Positions 30,084 to 39,509 of a stretch of DNA of 39,509 bases are shown here, piece after piece (position 1 is the first letter of the stretch; every line of letters begins with the position of its first letter). The position numbers and the translations under genes were made by a program. Source of the stretch: Hahellaceae bacterium (GTDB taxonomy: Bacteria > Pseudomonadota > Gammaproteobacteria > Pseudomonadales > Oleiphilaceae); NCBI GenBank assembly GCA_016744695.1, contig JADGDV010000031.1, forward strand, positions 1-39,509, in the 5' to 3' direction. The notes below the pieces were generated by a model. The model saw only the letters and a list, made by a program, of their open reading frames with translations, searched no databases and was not told the origin of the DNA.

Positions 30084-31361
30084 ATGAAGGATACTTTTCT
30101 AAATACAGTAAAAGGGGCGTTTCGAATTGGACAAACGGCCGCTGTAATTTCAAAAACCGGTGTTAACTGGTTGTGCGGAGATCGTCCTCCTACTCCAAAA
30201 TTATTAAGACAAACCTTTGAAGAACTCGGTGCTACTTATATTAAGTTAGGTCAGTTTATAGCAAGTTCACCTACTTTTTTTCCGAAAGAGTATGTAGAAG
30301 AATTTCAGTTCTGCCTTGATCAAACAAAATCATTACCTTTTAGTGTAATGAAGAAAATTTTGTTAGAGGAATTTGATAGACCTTTAAATGAAATATATAA
30401 GGAAATCGACCCAAAGCCTCTAGCCTCTGCTTCTATAGCACAAGTACATGCAGCTACATTAATAACAGGTGAAGATGTTGTTATTAAAATACAAAAACCT
30501 GGTGTTTCTAATGTGCTTCTAACCGATCTTAATTTTCTTTATGTTTCTGCTAGGGTGTTGGAATACTTGGCGCCTAAGCTCTCCTGGACGTCTTTATCAG
30601 GCATAGTACAAGAGATTCAGCGTACTATGTTGGAAGAATGTGATTTTATTAAAGAGTCGAATAACATTAAGGAATTTAAAGAGTTTCTTATAAGGTCTAA
30701 TAATACTGAGGCTGTAGTGCCTGAAGTATATGATCAATTTAGTACGCGTCGAGTATTAACTATGGAACGATTTCATGGTGTACCGCTTACTGATTTAGAG
30801 ACTATAAGACGCTACTGCAGTGACCCTGAAAAAACATTGATAACAGCGATGAATACTTGGTTTGCCAGTCTTACAAAATGTGATTTCTTTCATGCTGATG
30901 TTCATGCGGGTAATTTAATGGTACTGAAAGATGGACGTATTGGATTCATTGATTTTGGTATTGTTGGTCGAATAGGTTCAGGTACTTGGGAAGCTATATC
31001 CGATTTTATTTCATCTGTAATGGTAGGTGATTTTGAAGGCATGGCAGATGCTATGGTACGTATTGGTGTTACTGACTCTGATATTGATACTATGAGTTTA
31101 GCTGATGACATACGCACACTTTATCAGCGAATGGATACTATGGCGCCTGACTATACTGTCTTGGAAGACCCTGATAAAAATGAAGATGAAATTAATAATA
31201 TATTAATGGATATGGTTAAAGTAGGTGAACAGCATGGGATTCACTTCCCTAGAGAGTTTGCTTTATTAATGAAGCAGTTTTTATACTTCGATCGGTATGT
31301 GCATATCCTTGCACCAGAAATGGATATGTTTGTTGATACCCGATTGAATATGCTTCATTAA
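30084..31361 (+). CDS. ABC1/UbiB-family (AarF) atypical kinase
   Basis: A 425-residue ABC1-family protein. UbiB-type members have ATPase activity that supports ubiquinone biosynthesis or lipid-quinone handling. Family motifs: KLGQ (54-57, the KxGQ element), the Ala-rich loop LASASIAQVHAA (113-124) replacing the glycine loop, VVIKIQKPG with the nucleotide-binding K135, HADVHAGN (270-277) and FIDFG (288-292). I see no clear C-terminal membrane pair like that of UbiB, so it is probably a paralogue and not the ubi-operon enzyme. It lies 69 bp after dnaN, ends at a strong terminator, and interrupts the usual dnaN-recF junction. Confidence 0.9.
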   Translation: MKDTFLNTVKGAFRIGQTAAVISKTGVNWLCGDRPPTPKLLRQTFEELGATYIKLGQFIASSPTFFPKEYVEEFQFCLDQTKSLPFSVMKKILLEEFDRPLNEIYKEIDPKPLASASIAQVHAATLITGEDVVIKIQKPGVSNVLLTDLNFLYVSARVLEYLAPKLSWTSLSGIVQEIQRTMLEECDFIKESNNIKEFKEFLIRSNNTEAVVPEVYDQFSTRRVLTMERFHGVPLTDLETIRRYCSDPEKTLITAMNTWFASLTKCDFFHADVHAGNLMVLKDGRIGFIDFGIVGRIGSGTWEAISDFISSVMVGDFEGMADAMVRIGVTDSDIDTMSLADDIRTLYQRMDTMAPDYTVLEDPDKNEDEINNILMDMVKVGEQHGIHFPREFALLMKQFLYFDRYVHILAPEMDMFVDTRLNMLH

Positions 31362-31394
31362 AATAACTTGGCTAATTAATATTATAATTTACAG

Positions 31395-31420
31395 AACCGA
31401 TCAAGTGATCGGTTTTTTTT
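31395..31420 (+). terminator. Rho-independent terminator after the ABC1 kinase gene
   Basis: Stem AACCGATC (31395-31402) and GATCGGTT (31407-31414) with a four-base loop, followed by a T-run to 31420. It should end the dnaA-dnaN-kinase transcript, so the next gene needs its own promoter. Confidence 0.9.
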
Positions 31421-31531
31421 CGCGCTTAATAACGGTTCTCAGTCCTCAATAATTACCCCATTGTGTTCATGATCGGTTAGAATGTTTTGATAATAAGATT
31501 TACCTTATCAGATCAGGGAAAGCTAACAATT

Positions 31532-32281
31532 ATGTTGTCATTTGCTCGGGCTACTCTTTCTTCTTCTATTGCTTTATGGAGAGGTACAAAAACATCACGA
31601 TTAGGCAAGCGTCCTCAAAAGAGATTACATCTTTATGATATTGAGGGTTGCCCTTATTGCAAATTAGTTCGTGAAGCAATGACTGAACTTGATATTAATG
31701 TTGTTATTTATCCTTGCCCTAAAGGTGGCGTTCGATTCAGAAATAGCGCCATAAAAATTGGTGGTAAAGAACAGTTTCCTTATCTGATAGATCCTAATAC
31801 TTCTATTTCGCTTTATGAGTCTTATGACATTATTAGTTATCTTTTTCGATATTATGGAAAAGGACACCTACCTAATCGTTGGAGACGAAGATACTTTAAT
31901 ATTACAACATCTTTAGTCTCTACTGCTGTTCGTCTTGGATCTGGAATTTACTATAAGCCTTCAAAACCACCGACTATGATGTTGGAGTTATATAGTTTCG
32001 AGTCGAGTCCGTTTTCCCGTCCTGTCCGTGAGTTGCTTTGTGAATTAGAGGTACCTTATGTTCTGCATAATGTAGGAAGAAACCAAGTTCTTGATTTTGT
32101 ACTGCCATCAATCAGAGAAAGAATTTTTCCTTTTTATAATGTGAAAGGAAAAAATAGAAAAGATATGGTGACTAGAACTGGCCGAATGATGGTACCGTAT
32201 TTAATCGATCCAAATACCTCAACAGAATTATTTGAGTCAGAAGAAATTCTCAAATATCTAAATAACAAATACTCCGTTTGA
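31532..32281 (+). CDS. Tandem GST-N/glutaredoxin-like domain protein
   Basis: The 249-residue protein (from ATG 31532; an upstream TTG at 31487 would add 15 residues) has two consecutive thioredoxin-fold GST N-terminal domains. The first (about 31-110) has the active-site-like motif CPYC (40-43); the second (about 152-247) has SPFS (159-162) in the same place. Each copy then carries PYLIDPNTS, so the gene arose by internal duplication. No GST C-terminal helical domain is evident. A redox or glutathione-dependent role is possible from the CPYC copy. It lies between the kinase gene and recF, with only 9 bp to recF, so these two are probably cotranscribed. Confidence 0.85.
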   Translation: MLSFARATLSSSIALWRGTKTSRLGKRPQKRLHLYDIEGCPYCKLVREAMTELDINVVIYPCPKGGVRFRNSAIKIGGKEQFPYLIDPNTSISLYESYDIISYLFRYYGKGHLPNRWRRRYFNITTSLVSTAVRLGSGIYYKPSKPPTMMLELYSFESSPFSRPVRELLCELEVPYVLHNVGRNQVLDFVLPSIRERIFPFYNVKGKNRKDMVTRTGRMMVPYLIDPNTSTELFESEEILKYLNNKYSV

Positions 32282-32290
32282 AATTCATAA

Positions 32291-33400
32291 ATGTCTCATC
32301 AGTATATAACGCTTAAAAATTTCAGAAACTTGGTAGACCAAAAAGTTTCATTTTCACCATTTATTAACATAGTAAATGGAAAAAATGGGAGCGGAAAATC
32401 AAGTCTTATTGAGTCTCTTTATTACCTGTCTGTGGGTAAGTCTTTTAGAAGTGCAAAATTAGATACTATTGTTCAGCACACTACTTCTGCTTTTACTCTA
32501 TTTTCTTTATCTGCCTCTAGTGCTTCAAATAGCACTTTAGCAAGTCATCAAAATCGTGTGGGTATTGAGCGAGCTAGAAATACCAATGCCCTTATTAAGG
32601 TTAATGGTGACTTTATACGCAGTGCTACTCAGCTTGCTAATATATCCCCTACCCTACTTGTTGAACCAGAAACATTTGAGTTGTTAGATGGTGGCCCTAA
32701 TAATAGAAGACGTTACATGGATTGGGGAGTGTTCCACGTGGAACATAACTTCTCACGAGCCTGGAAGCACTATACAAAGAGTTTAAAACAGCGGAATACA
32801 TTGTTACGACGTGGTAGAATAGATCGTGCTGAGATAGCCCCGTGGGATGCTCAGATGATTAAGTCTTCAAAGTGGATAGATGAATATCGAAGTGAGTATA
32901 TAGTATCTCTTGTTCCGGTTATAAATGAGATACTTTCGTTACTTAATCAGTCTATGGATGTAGATATAAGTTACTATCGTGGCTGGGATAAAAAGACAGA
33001 TTACGCTACAGTATTAGATAATACATTTAAGCGAGATTGTAAGTCTGGTTATTCTCATCAGGGTCCACATCGTGCTGATATTCGAATTAAAACTGGAGGC
33101 CGCTATGCTGATGAAACACTGTCACGTGGCCAAAAGAAGATCCTTATATTTGCCATGATTCTTGCTCAAGGTAAAATATTAAAAGATAGATTGAATAGAA
33201 ACTCCATCTATTTAATTGACGATATTAGTGCTGAGTTAGATACTGATCATCGTAAGAATTTGTGTACCTACTTAGAGGGCTTAAAAACACAAGTAATCTT
33301 GACCGTTGTAGATAGCGCATCAATATCTTCTTATTTTAGTGAAGGCATTGAAAAAAGAATGTTCCACGTGGAACATGGTAAAGTTTCACAAGTGAATTAG
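32291..33400 (+). CDS. recF: DNA recombination and repair protein RecF
   Basis: RecF is an SMC-like ATPase that, with RecO and RecR, loads RecA at gaps. The 369 residues have Walker A GKNGSGKSS (30-38), the signature LSRGQKK, and Walker B IYLIDDISAELD. The coding sequence contains two perfect parS palindromes (separate entries), each translated as FHVEH; the second is near the C-terminus, so the terminal RMFHVEHGK segment may reflect DNA-level selection. 141 bp before gyrB. Confidence 0.98.
   Translation: MSHQYITLKNFRNLVDQKVSFSPFINIVNGKNGSGKSSLIESLYYLSVGKSFRSAKLDTIVQHTTSAFTLFSLSASSASNSTLASHQNRVGIERARNTNALIKVNGDFIRSATQLANISPTLLVEPETFELLDGGPNNRRRYMDWGVFHVEHNFSRAWKHYTKSLKQRNTLLRRGRIDRAEIAPWDAQMIKSSKWIDEYRSEYIVSLVPVINEILSLLNQSMDVDISYYRGWDKKTDYATVLDNTFKRDCKSGYSHQGPHRADIRIKTGGRYADETLSRGQKKILIFAMILAQGKILKDRLNRNSIYLIDDISAELDTDHRKNLCTYLEGLKTQVILTVVDSASISSYFSEGIEKRMFHVEHGKVSQVN
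32730..32745. promoter_or_regulatory. parS: parS site 1 (inside recF)
   Basis: TGTTCCACGTGGAACA, a perfect 16-bp palindrome identical to the Pseudomonas-type parS, the nucleation site for ParB. It lies in the recF coding sequence and is read there as FHVEH. Confidence 0.92.
33360..33375. promoter_or_regulatory. parS: parS site 2 (inside recF)
   Basis: A second identical perfect palindrome, TGTTCCACGTGGAACA, 630 bp after the first and close to the recF stop, again read as FHVEH. The two sites share the same reading frame. Confidence 0.92.
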
Positions 33401-33541
33401 TTTTCATTCAAAATTATTTACTCGCTTTATTTAACACACTTAGGTTGATTAAATAGAGAAGATAATAATAATTCTGAATGGGAACTAGCCAATAACAGAA
33501 TAGTTATAAGTAATAAGAAAATACGCCTAGGAGCGTTATAG

Positions 33542-35962
<2,421 letters not shown>

Positions 35963-35964
35963 TA

Positions 35965-35992
35965 TTTAGTACGGTGTTGGAGCCGTACTAAA
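35965..35992 (+). terminator. Hairpin after gyrB
   Basis: Arms TTTAGTACGG (35965-35974) and CCGTACTAAA (35983-35992), perfect over 10 bp, directly after the gyrB stop; AT-rich sequence follows. Likely gyrB terminator, with a weak T-run. Confidence 0.65.
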
Positions 35993-36000
35993 ATATAAAT

Positions 36001-36029
36001 CAATAACCAGCCTGCATGGCTGGTTATTG
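36001..36029. terminator. Bidirectional hairpin between gyrB and the YjdF-type gene
   Basis: Perfect 12-bp arms CAATAACCAGCC (36001-36012) and GGCTGGTTATTG (36018-36029) around a TGCAT loop, between convergent genes. It can serve both transcripts. Confidence 0.75.
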
Positions 36030-36632
36030 TTACTTTAGATTTTTTAGTTGCTTATCGTGTGATTTAGCTAGAACGATTAAAGAACAAATAGCCCCCAATA
36101 AGGCTAAACCCATATCAGATTGTGTGTCCCATATATAACCTTGTGTGCCCAAGAACGCCTCTGCATCTTCGCCTGATGCTAGAGCTACCCCCCATTCAAT
36201 AAGTTCGTAGAAAGCACTAAAAGCTAAGCAAACTGATACCGCTAGAATATTCATCCAAGCATGACCGTTTATGACCTTCTTTCTAATGAATATTTCTCTT
36301 GCCAATAAGGCAGGTACAAAACCTTGAAAGAAATGCCCTACTTTGTCGTAGTTGTTCCGCTCTGATCCAAATAGATTATCGAATAAGGGAACCTCAGCGT
36401 AGGTGAAGTGGCCCCCAATCATTAGTACTATGCAGTGAGCTAGAATAAAAAAATATAAAATGGGTGTTAGCGGAAAATTTTTGTAGGTGAAAGCCATTAA
36501 TCCACCGCCTATAAAGACGGGTAACACCTCAAGAAACCATGTGAACTGGTCTTTTGGGTTTATGCCTGACCAAATTAACACAGTTATTAAAATGATAATC
36601 CACAGGTATTTAATAATATCGATTTTAGTCAT
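36030..36632 (-). CDS. DUF2238/YjdF-family membrane protein
   Basis: A 200-residue protein with about five to six membrane helices. It carries the YjdF-family signatures NNYDKVGHFFQGFVPA, AFSAFYELIEW and GTQGYIWDTQSDMG; the acidic and histidine residues in these blocks look like a conserved intramembrane site, but no biochemical function is established for the family. It follows the aldo/keto reductase gene by 26 bp on the same strand, probably in one transcript, and ends against the gyrB terminator. Confidence 0.88.
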   Translation of the reverse strand: MTKIDIIKYLWIIILITVLIWSGINPKDQFTWFLEVLPVFIGGGLMAFTYKNFPLTPILYFFILAHCIVLMIGGHFTYAEVPLFDNLFGSERNNYDKVGHFFQGFVPALLAREIFIRKKVINGHAWMNILAVSVCLAFSAFYELIEWGVALASGEDAEAFLGTQGYIWDTQSDMGLALLGAICSLIVLAKSHDKQLKNLK

Positions 36633-36658
36633 AAGTGCGCTCGTAAAAAATAACCTTG

Positions 36659-37699
36659 TTAGAAAGGTACGGGTTGTGTGCGTCTAATTTCTTCAATCTC
36701 ATCGACTACTTCATCGGATAGCGTTACAGAAATTGAATCAATATTGCTGCGCAACTGCTCCATTGTTGTGGCGCCAATTAATGTGGAGCTAACAAATGGC
36801 CGACTATTTACATAAGCTAAAGCCATTTGGCAAGGGTCTAGACCATTGCGGTGAGCTAGGTCGATGTATTTTTCAGTTGAATTATCAATAGACTCCCCCA
36901 CTCTATGCTCAGGACGAGTTTCCATGGTTAGGCGGGCACCATCAGGTCGAGCTCCGTTAAGATACTTACCGCTTAAAATGCCTCGCGCTAAGGGAGACCA
37001 AGCGAGTAAGCCACAGTCTTCATGGAGTGCTATTTCACTTAAATCGGGTTCAAAGTGGCGGCACAGCAAAGAGTATTCATTTTGTATTGACGCCATACGG
37101 GGTAGGTTGTGTTCTTTGGCTAGCTGTAACCATTTACTCATTCCCCAGGCTGTTTCATTAGACAAGCCTACATGTCGAATCTTACCGTCTTGAATTAAGC
37201 CCTGTAGTGTGTGTAAAACCTCCACAAAGTTATCCTCTTCAGCTTTATGGTTAAAATCTGGGATAAACCCCCAGGTTTTTCCAAAGTGGTAAGAGCCTCT
37301 GTTAGGCCAGTGTAATTGGTATAGGTCGATATAGTCTGTTTTTAGTCTTGTTAAACTGTCTTCGACGGCCTGAATAATATTTTCTTTGTTAATGACATTA
37401 TTGCCGTCTCTTATCCATGGCAATCCAGGCCCTGCAATTTTAGAAGCCAGTATAACTTTGTCTCTGTTAGACCTTGATGCAAACCAGTTTCCGATAATGG
37501 TTTCTGTTGTGCCATAACGTTCTTCACTGGGTGGTATGGCATACATTTCGGCCGTATCAAAAAAATTAATGCCACGTTCCAAGGCATAATCCATTTGTTC
37601 AAACCCTTCATCTTGGGTATTTTGCCAACCCCAAGTCATGGTACCTAGGCCAATCAGGCTGATATCGAGTCCGGTTCTTCCTAGCTTTCGGTATTCCAT
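36659..37699 (-). CDS. tas: Aldo/keto reductase, Tas type
   Basis: A 346-residue NADPH-dependent aldo/keto reductase. It opens MEYRKLGRTGLDISLIGLGTMTWG, close to E. coli Tas (YgdS). The catalytic tetrad is visible as D48, Y53, K87 and H130 (in DLYQLHWPNRG). RQ/VG-type NADP-binding residues are near the C-terminus (STLIGATTMEQLRSNI). The physiological substrate is unknown; E. coli tas was found as a suppressor of tyrosine auxotrophy. ATG start. Upstream is a 258-bp divergent gap to the solute-binding protein gene. Confidence 0.92.
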   Translation of the reverse strand: MEYRKLGRTGLDISLIGLGTMTWGWQNTQDEGFEQMDYALERGINFFDTAEMYAIPPSEERYGTTETIIGNWFASRSNRDKVILASKIAGPGLPWIRDGNNVINKENIIQAVEDSLTRLKTDYIDLYQLHWPNRGSYHFGKTWGFIPDFNHKAEEDNFVEVLHTLQGLIQDGKIRHVGLSNETAWGMSKWLQLAKEHNLPRMASIQNEYSLLCRHFEPDLSEIALHEDCGLLAWSPLARGILSGKYLNGARPDGARLTMETRPEHRVGESIDNSTEKYIDLAHRNGLDPCQMALAYVNSRPFVSSTLIGATTMEQLRSNIDSISVTLSDEVVDEIEEIRRTQPVPF

Positions 37700-37957
37700 T
37701 TTGTATATCCTTGGCTGTAAGGTAATGGGTCTTCACTAATGTATTTATAATAAATATTAGTATATCAGCGTGTTAAAAAATCGCATAAATGAAAAATTTT
37801 ATATTCGCTATTGTTTCTTGACGGTATTGAGCTTGGTGTTTCTAGTGGCGTTATTTCTCGCAGATTCTAATGATTATTTTTTGTAATAATGAAATTTATA
37901 CTCATACTTAAAAAAGAATAGTTTTAGCGAAATTGAATCTAAAAGGGTCATCAGCTT

Positions 37958-38704
37958 GTGAAGGTATTTTACTACATTATATCTGCACTCATATTGACTG
38001 ATCAGGTTCATGCAGATGAAAGACTAAGTCTAAAAATCGCTGGATATGATTACCCTCCGCTCTATTATGTGAATAAATCTAAGCAGATAGAGGGTGTATT
38101 TTTTAATGTTATAAAGAAGATGTGTGATCTTCAGAATTTTGATTGTCAATTTATTGCTAGTAGTGCTGCCCGTTCGTACAAACAGCTTGAAGATCAATCA
38201 ATTGATATTCTTATTACCGGTAAAATTGCTCGTTTTAATGATTGCTGTAAAACAACTGATTGGTCTTACCCGTGGACAGGTGGAATATATTCAAGAAATG
38301 AGTTATCGAAGCCAGTGGGTTCGTCACTGCTGCTGGACAAGTCTTTAGTTATTCCGCTTGGCTTAGAGCTACCTTTCTTTGTGTTTAAAGAACTTAAAGC
38401 ACAGCAGGAAAGCAATATAACGAGCGTAATTAATGCGAGGACAGCAAGGCTGACACTAAAAATGTTTGGCAAAGGACGAGGTGATTTTATTTGGAGTTCC
38501 ATTGAAACAGAGGCGTTATTAAGAGAATACTCCGATGACAAAGCAGCGACCTATTATTTTTATCCACTTATAACAATTCCAGTCGTTGCATGGGTTAATG
38601 TATCTAACCCAGAATACGATAAAATTGTTAATGGTTTTAATAATGCGTATATAGAATTAAAGGCGTTAAATAAAGTCGCTCATAACGGCTTATTAATAGA
38701 TTAA
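37958..38704 (+). CDS. Periplasmic solute-binding protein, family 3 type
   Basis: A 248-residue secreted protein with a signal peptide (cleavage likely after VHA, residue 19). The mature part resembles amino-acid-type bacterial solute-binding proteins: LKIAGYDYPPLYYVNKSKQIEGVFFNVIKKMC at the start, DILITGKIARFNDCCKTTDWSYPW, and a second lobe after about 105. No ABC permease or ATPase genes adjoin it, so it may work alone or as an orphan sensor-type protein; ligand unknown. The start is GTG at 37958. Its stop overlaps the convergent EamA gene by four bases. Confidence 0.8.
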   Translation: MKVFYYIISALILTDQVHADERLSLKIAGYDYPPLYYVNKSKQIEGVFFNVIKKMCDLQNFDCQFIASSAARSYKQLEDQSIDILITGKIARFNDCCKTTDWSYPWTGGIYSRNELSKPVGSSLLLDKSLVIPLGLELPFFVFKELKAQQESNITSVINARTARLTLKMFGKGRGDFIWSSIETEALLREYSDDKAATYYFYPLITIPVVAWVNVSNPEYDKIVNGFNNAYIELKALNKVAHNGLLID

Positions 38705-39509
38705 TCTTTGACCAGGCCATTACTGGATGGCTTGGATAACACTACCCCGATAAAAATGATGCCACATGCCCCTAACTGCCATATGCTTAACCGTTCATCC
38801 AAAATAAAAAATGCAATGATGATAGTAAAAACGGGGATGAAGTTAATATAGGCTGTTGCCTGAGATGCTGGGATTTTACTGACCGCGAAGTTGTAGAGTC
38901 CATAGGCCCCTATTGATACAAATACACCTAAGTAGACGATGGCTATTGCGCTTTGCATAGAAAAGATTTCAGGTAGTGGGAGTACCATTGCCGCAGGTAA
39001 AAAAAACAATGAACCGCTAATCGATTGAAGTGCAGTAAGAAATAGTGCCGAGTAACGAGCGGTTAAGTGTTTAAGTAAAAGGGTGTAACCACATGCGCAA
39101 GCCATGGCTAGAAATTCAAAAAAATTACCCAATACAGGGTTTGGAGCACGTTCGGTTTCAGTGCTTAATAAACTTAAAGTAATGGTACCGCAAACCGCAA
39201 TAACAAACCCTATTAGTGACTTTTTACTCAAGTGTTCTTTGAGAAATAAATAAGCACCCACTGCGACCATTAAGGGGAGTAATGAAGTAATAACACCGGC
39301 TTGTGATGCACTCGTATTTTTAAGGGCAATAGATTCAAAAATAAAGTACAAGCAGGGTTCAAACAGGCACATTCCTGCTAGATATTTCCAGTCCCCTTGT
39401 CGGTAATGTATTTTTCCTAAGCGACGAAAAATGAGTAAAAAACAGAAAGAGGCAATGGTCATTCTAAAGAACAACACATGCACAGGGTGAAACTCAACAA
39501 ACGCTATTT
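38701..39509 (-). CDS. EamA/DMT-family transporter (5' end beyond window)
   Basis: A multi-helix drug/metabolite transporter. The frame stays open to the right edge (the residues read IAFVEFHPVHVLFFRM), so the true start and the first one or two helices lie outside. Visible parts: the end of the first EamA repeat (SITSLLPLMVAVGAYLFLKEHLSKKSLIGFVIAVCG) and the second repeat (GAYGLYNFAVSKIPASQATAYINFIPVFTIIIAFFILDERL). Substrate unknown. The C-terminus KPSSNGLVKD is complete. Confidence 0.9.
   Translation of the reverse strand, partial: IAFVEFHPVHVLFFRMTIASFCFLLIFRRLGKIHYRQGDWKYLAGMCLFEPCLYFIFESIALKNTSASQAGVITSLLPLMVAVGAYLFLKEHLSKKSLIGFVIAVCGTITLSLLSTETERAPNPVLGNFFEFLAMACACGYTLLLKHLTARYSALFLTALQSISGSLFFLPAAMVLPLPEIFSMQSAIAIVYLGVFVSIGAYGLYNFAVSKIPASQATAYINFIPVFTIIIAFFILDERLSIWQLGACGIIFIGVVLSKPSSNGLVKD

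Noticed and set aside
37700-37957. Divergent gap between the tas-type gene and the solute-binding protein gene, searched for regulators or RNA genes
   Set aside because: AT-rich with no clear promoter, hairpin or small gene that I could defend.

Overview
The window is chromosomal DNA from a gammaproteobacterium, probably a marine one of the Oceanospirillales/Alteromonadales/Pseudomonas type; the species cannot be named from the sequence. The evidence is the gene order glmS-glmU-atpCDGAHFEBI-parB-parA-rsmG-mnmG ... mnmE-yidC-yidD-rnpA-rpmH | dnaA-dnaN ... recF-gyrB, a single complete F-type ATP synthase operon, and parS sites identical to the Pseudomonas-type palindrome. This is the replication-origin neighbourhood. 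Housekeeping genes left of the rpmH-dnaA gap point left and those right of it point right, so transcription follows two forks leaving that gap. The gap holds DnaA boxes, a run of DnaA-trio-like triplets and a perfect 18-bp inverted repeat around a DnaA box, and it is the best oriC candidate. A second DnaA-box cluster lies upstream of mnmG, where E. coli has its oriC.

Layout. (1) 1-687: the glmS-proximal (right) end of a Tn7-like transposon in the classical attTn7 position, 24 bp past the glmS stop, with three TnsB-type repeats and tnsA. tnsA is cut by an IS66-family element whose transposase tail opens the window. (2) 712-3970: glmS and glmU, the UDP-GlcNAc pathway. (3) 4195-11302: the atp operon, read right to left, ending in a hairpin terminator. 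(4) 11697-16011: parB, parA, rsmG, mnmG. (5) 16453-20397: an accessory insertion between mnmG and mnmE. It contains a DUF4123 type VI secretion adaptor, a translationally coupled 703-aa putative effector, and a convergent SUMF1-fold lipoprotein that could be its immunity protein. (6) 20512-26564: an MFS/PlsC fusion, mnmE, yidC, yidD, rnpA, rpmH. (7) 26565-27332: candidate oriC. (8) 27333-35962: dnaA, dnaN, then an ABC1/UbiB-like kinase and a tandem thioredoxin-fold/GST-like protein that split the usual dnaN-recF junction, then recF (with two parS sites inside its coding sequence) and gyrB. (9) 36030-39509: a YjdF-type membrane protein, a Tas-type aldo/keto reductase, a periplasmic solute-binding protein, and an EamA transporter cut by the window edge.

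The core genes couple chromosome replication (DnaA, DnaN, RecF, GyrB), segregation (ParA, ParB and parS), tRNA wobble modification (MnmE, MnmG), membrane protein insertion (YidC, YidD), cell-wall precursor supply and ATP synthesis. The most unusual parts are the interrupted Tn7-like element, the candidate orphan T6SS effector module, and the detailed structure of the candidate origin.
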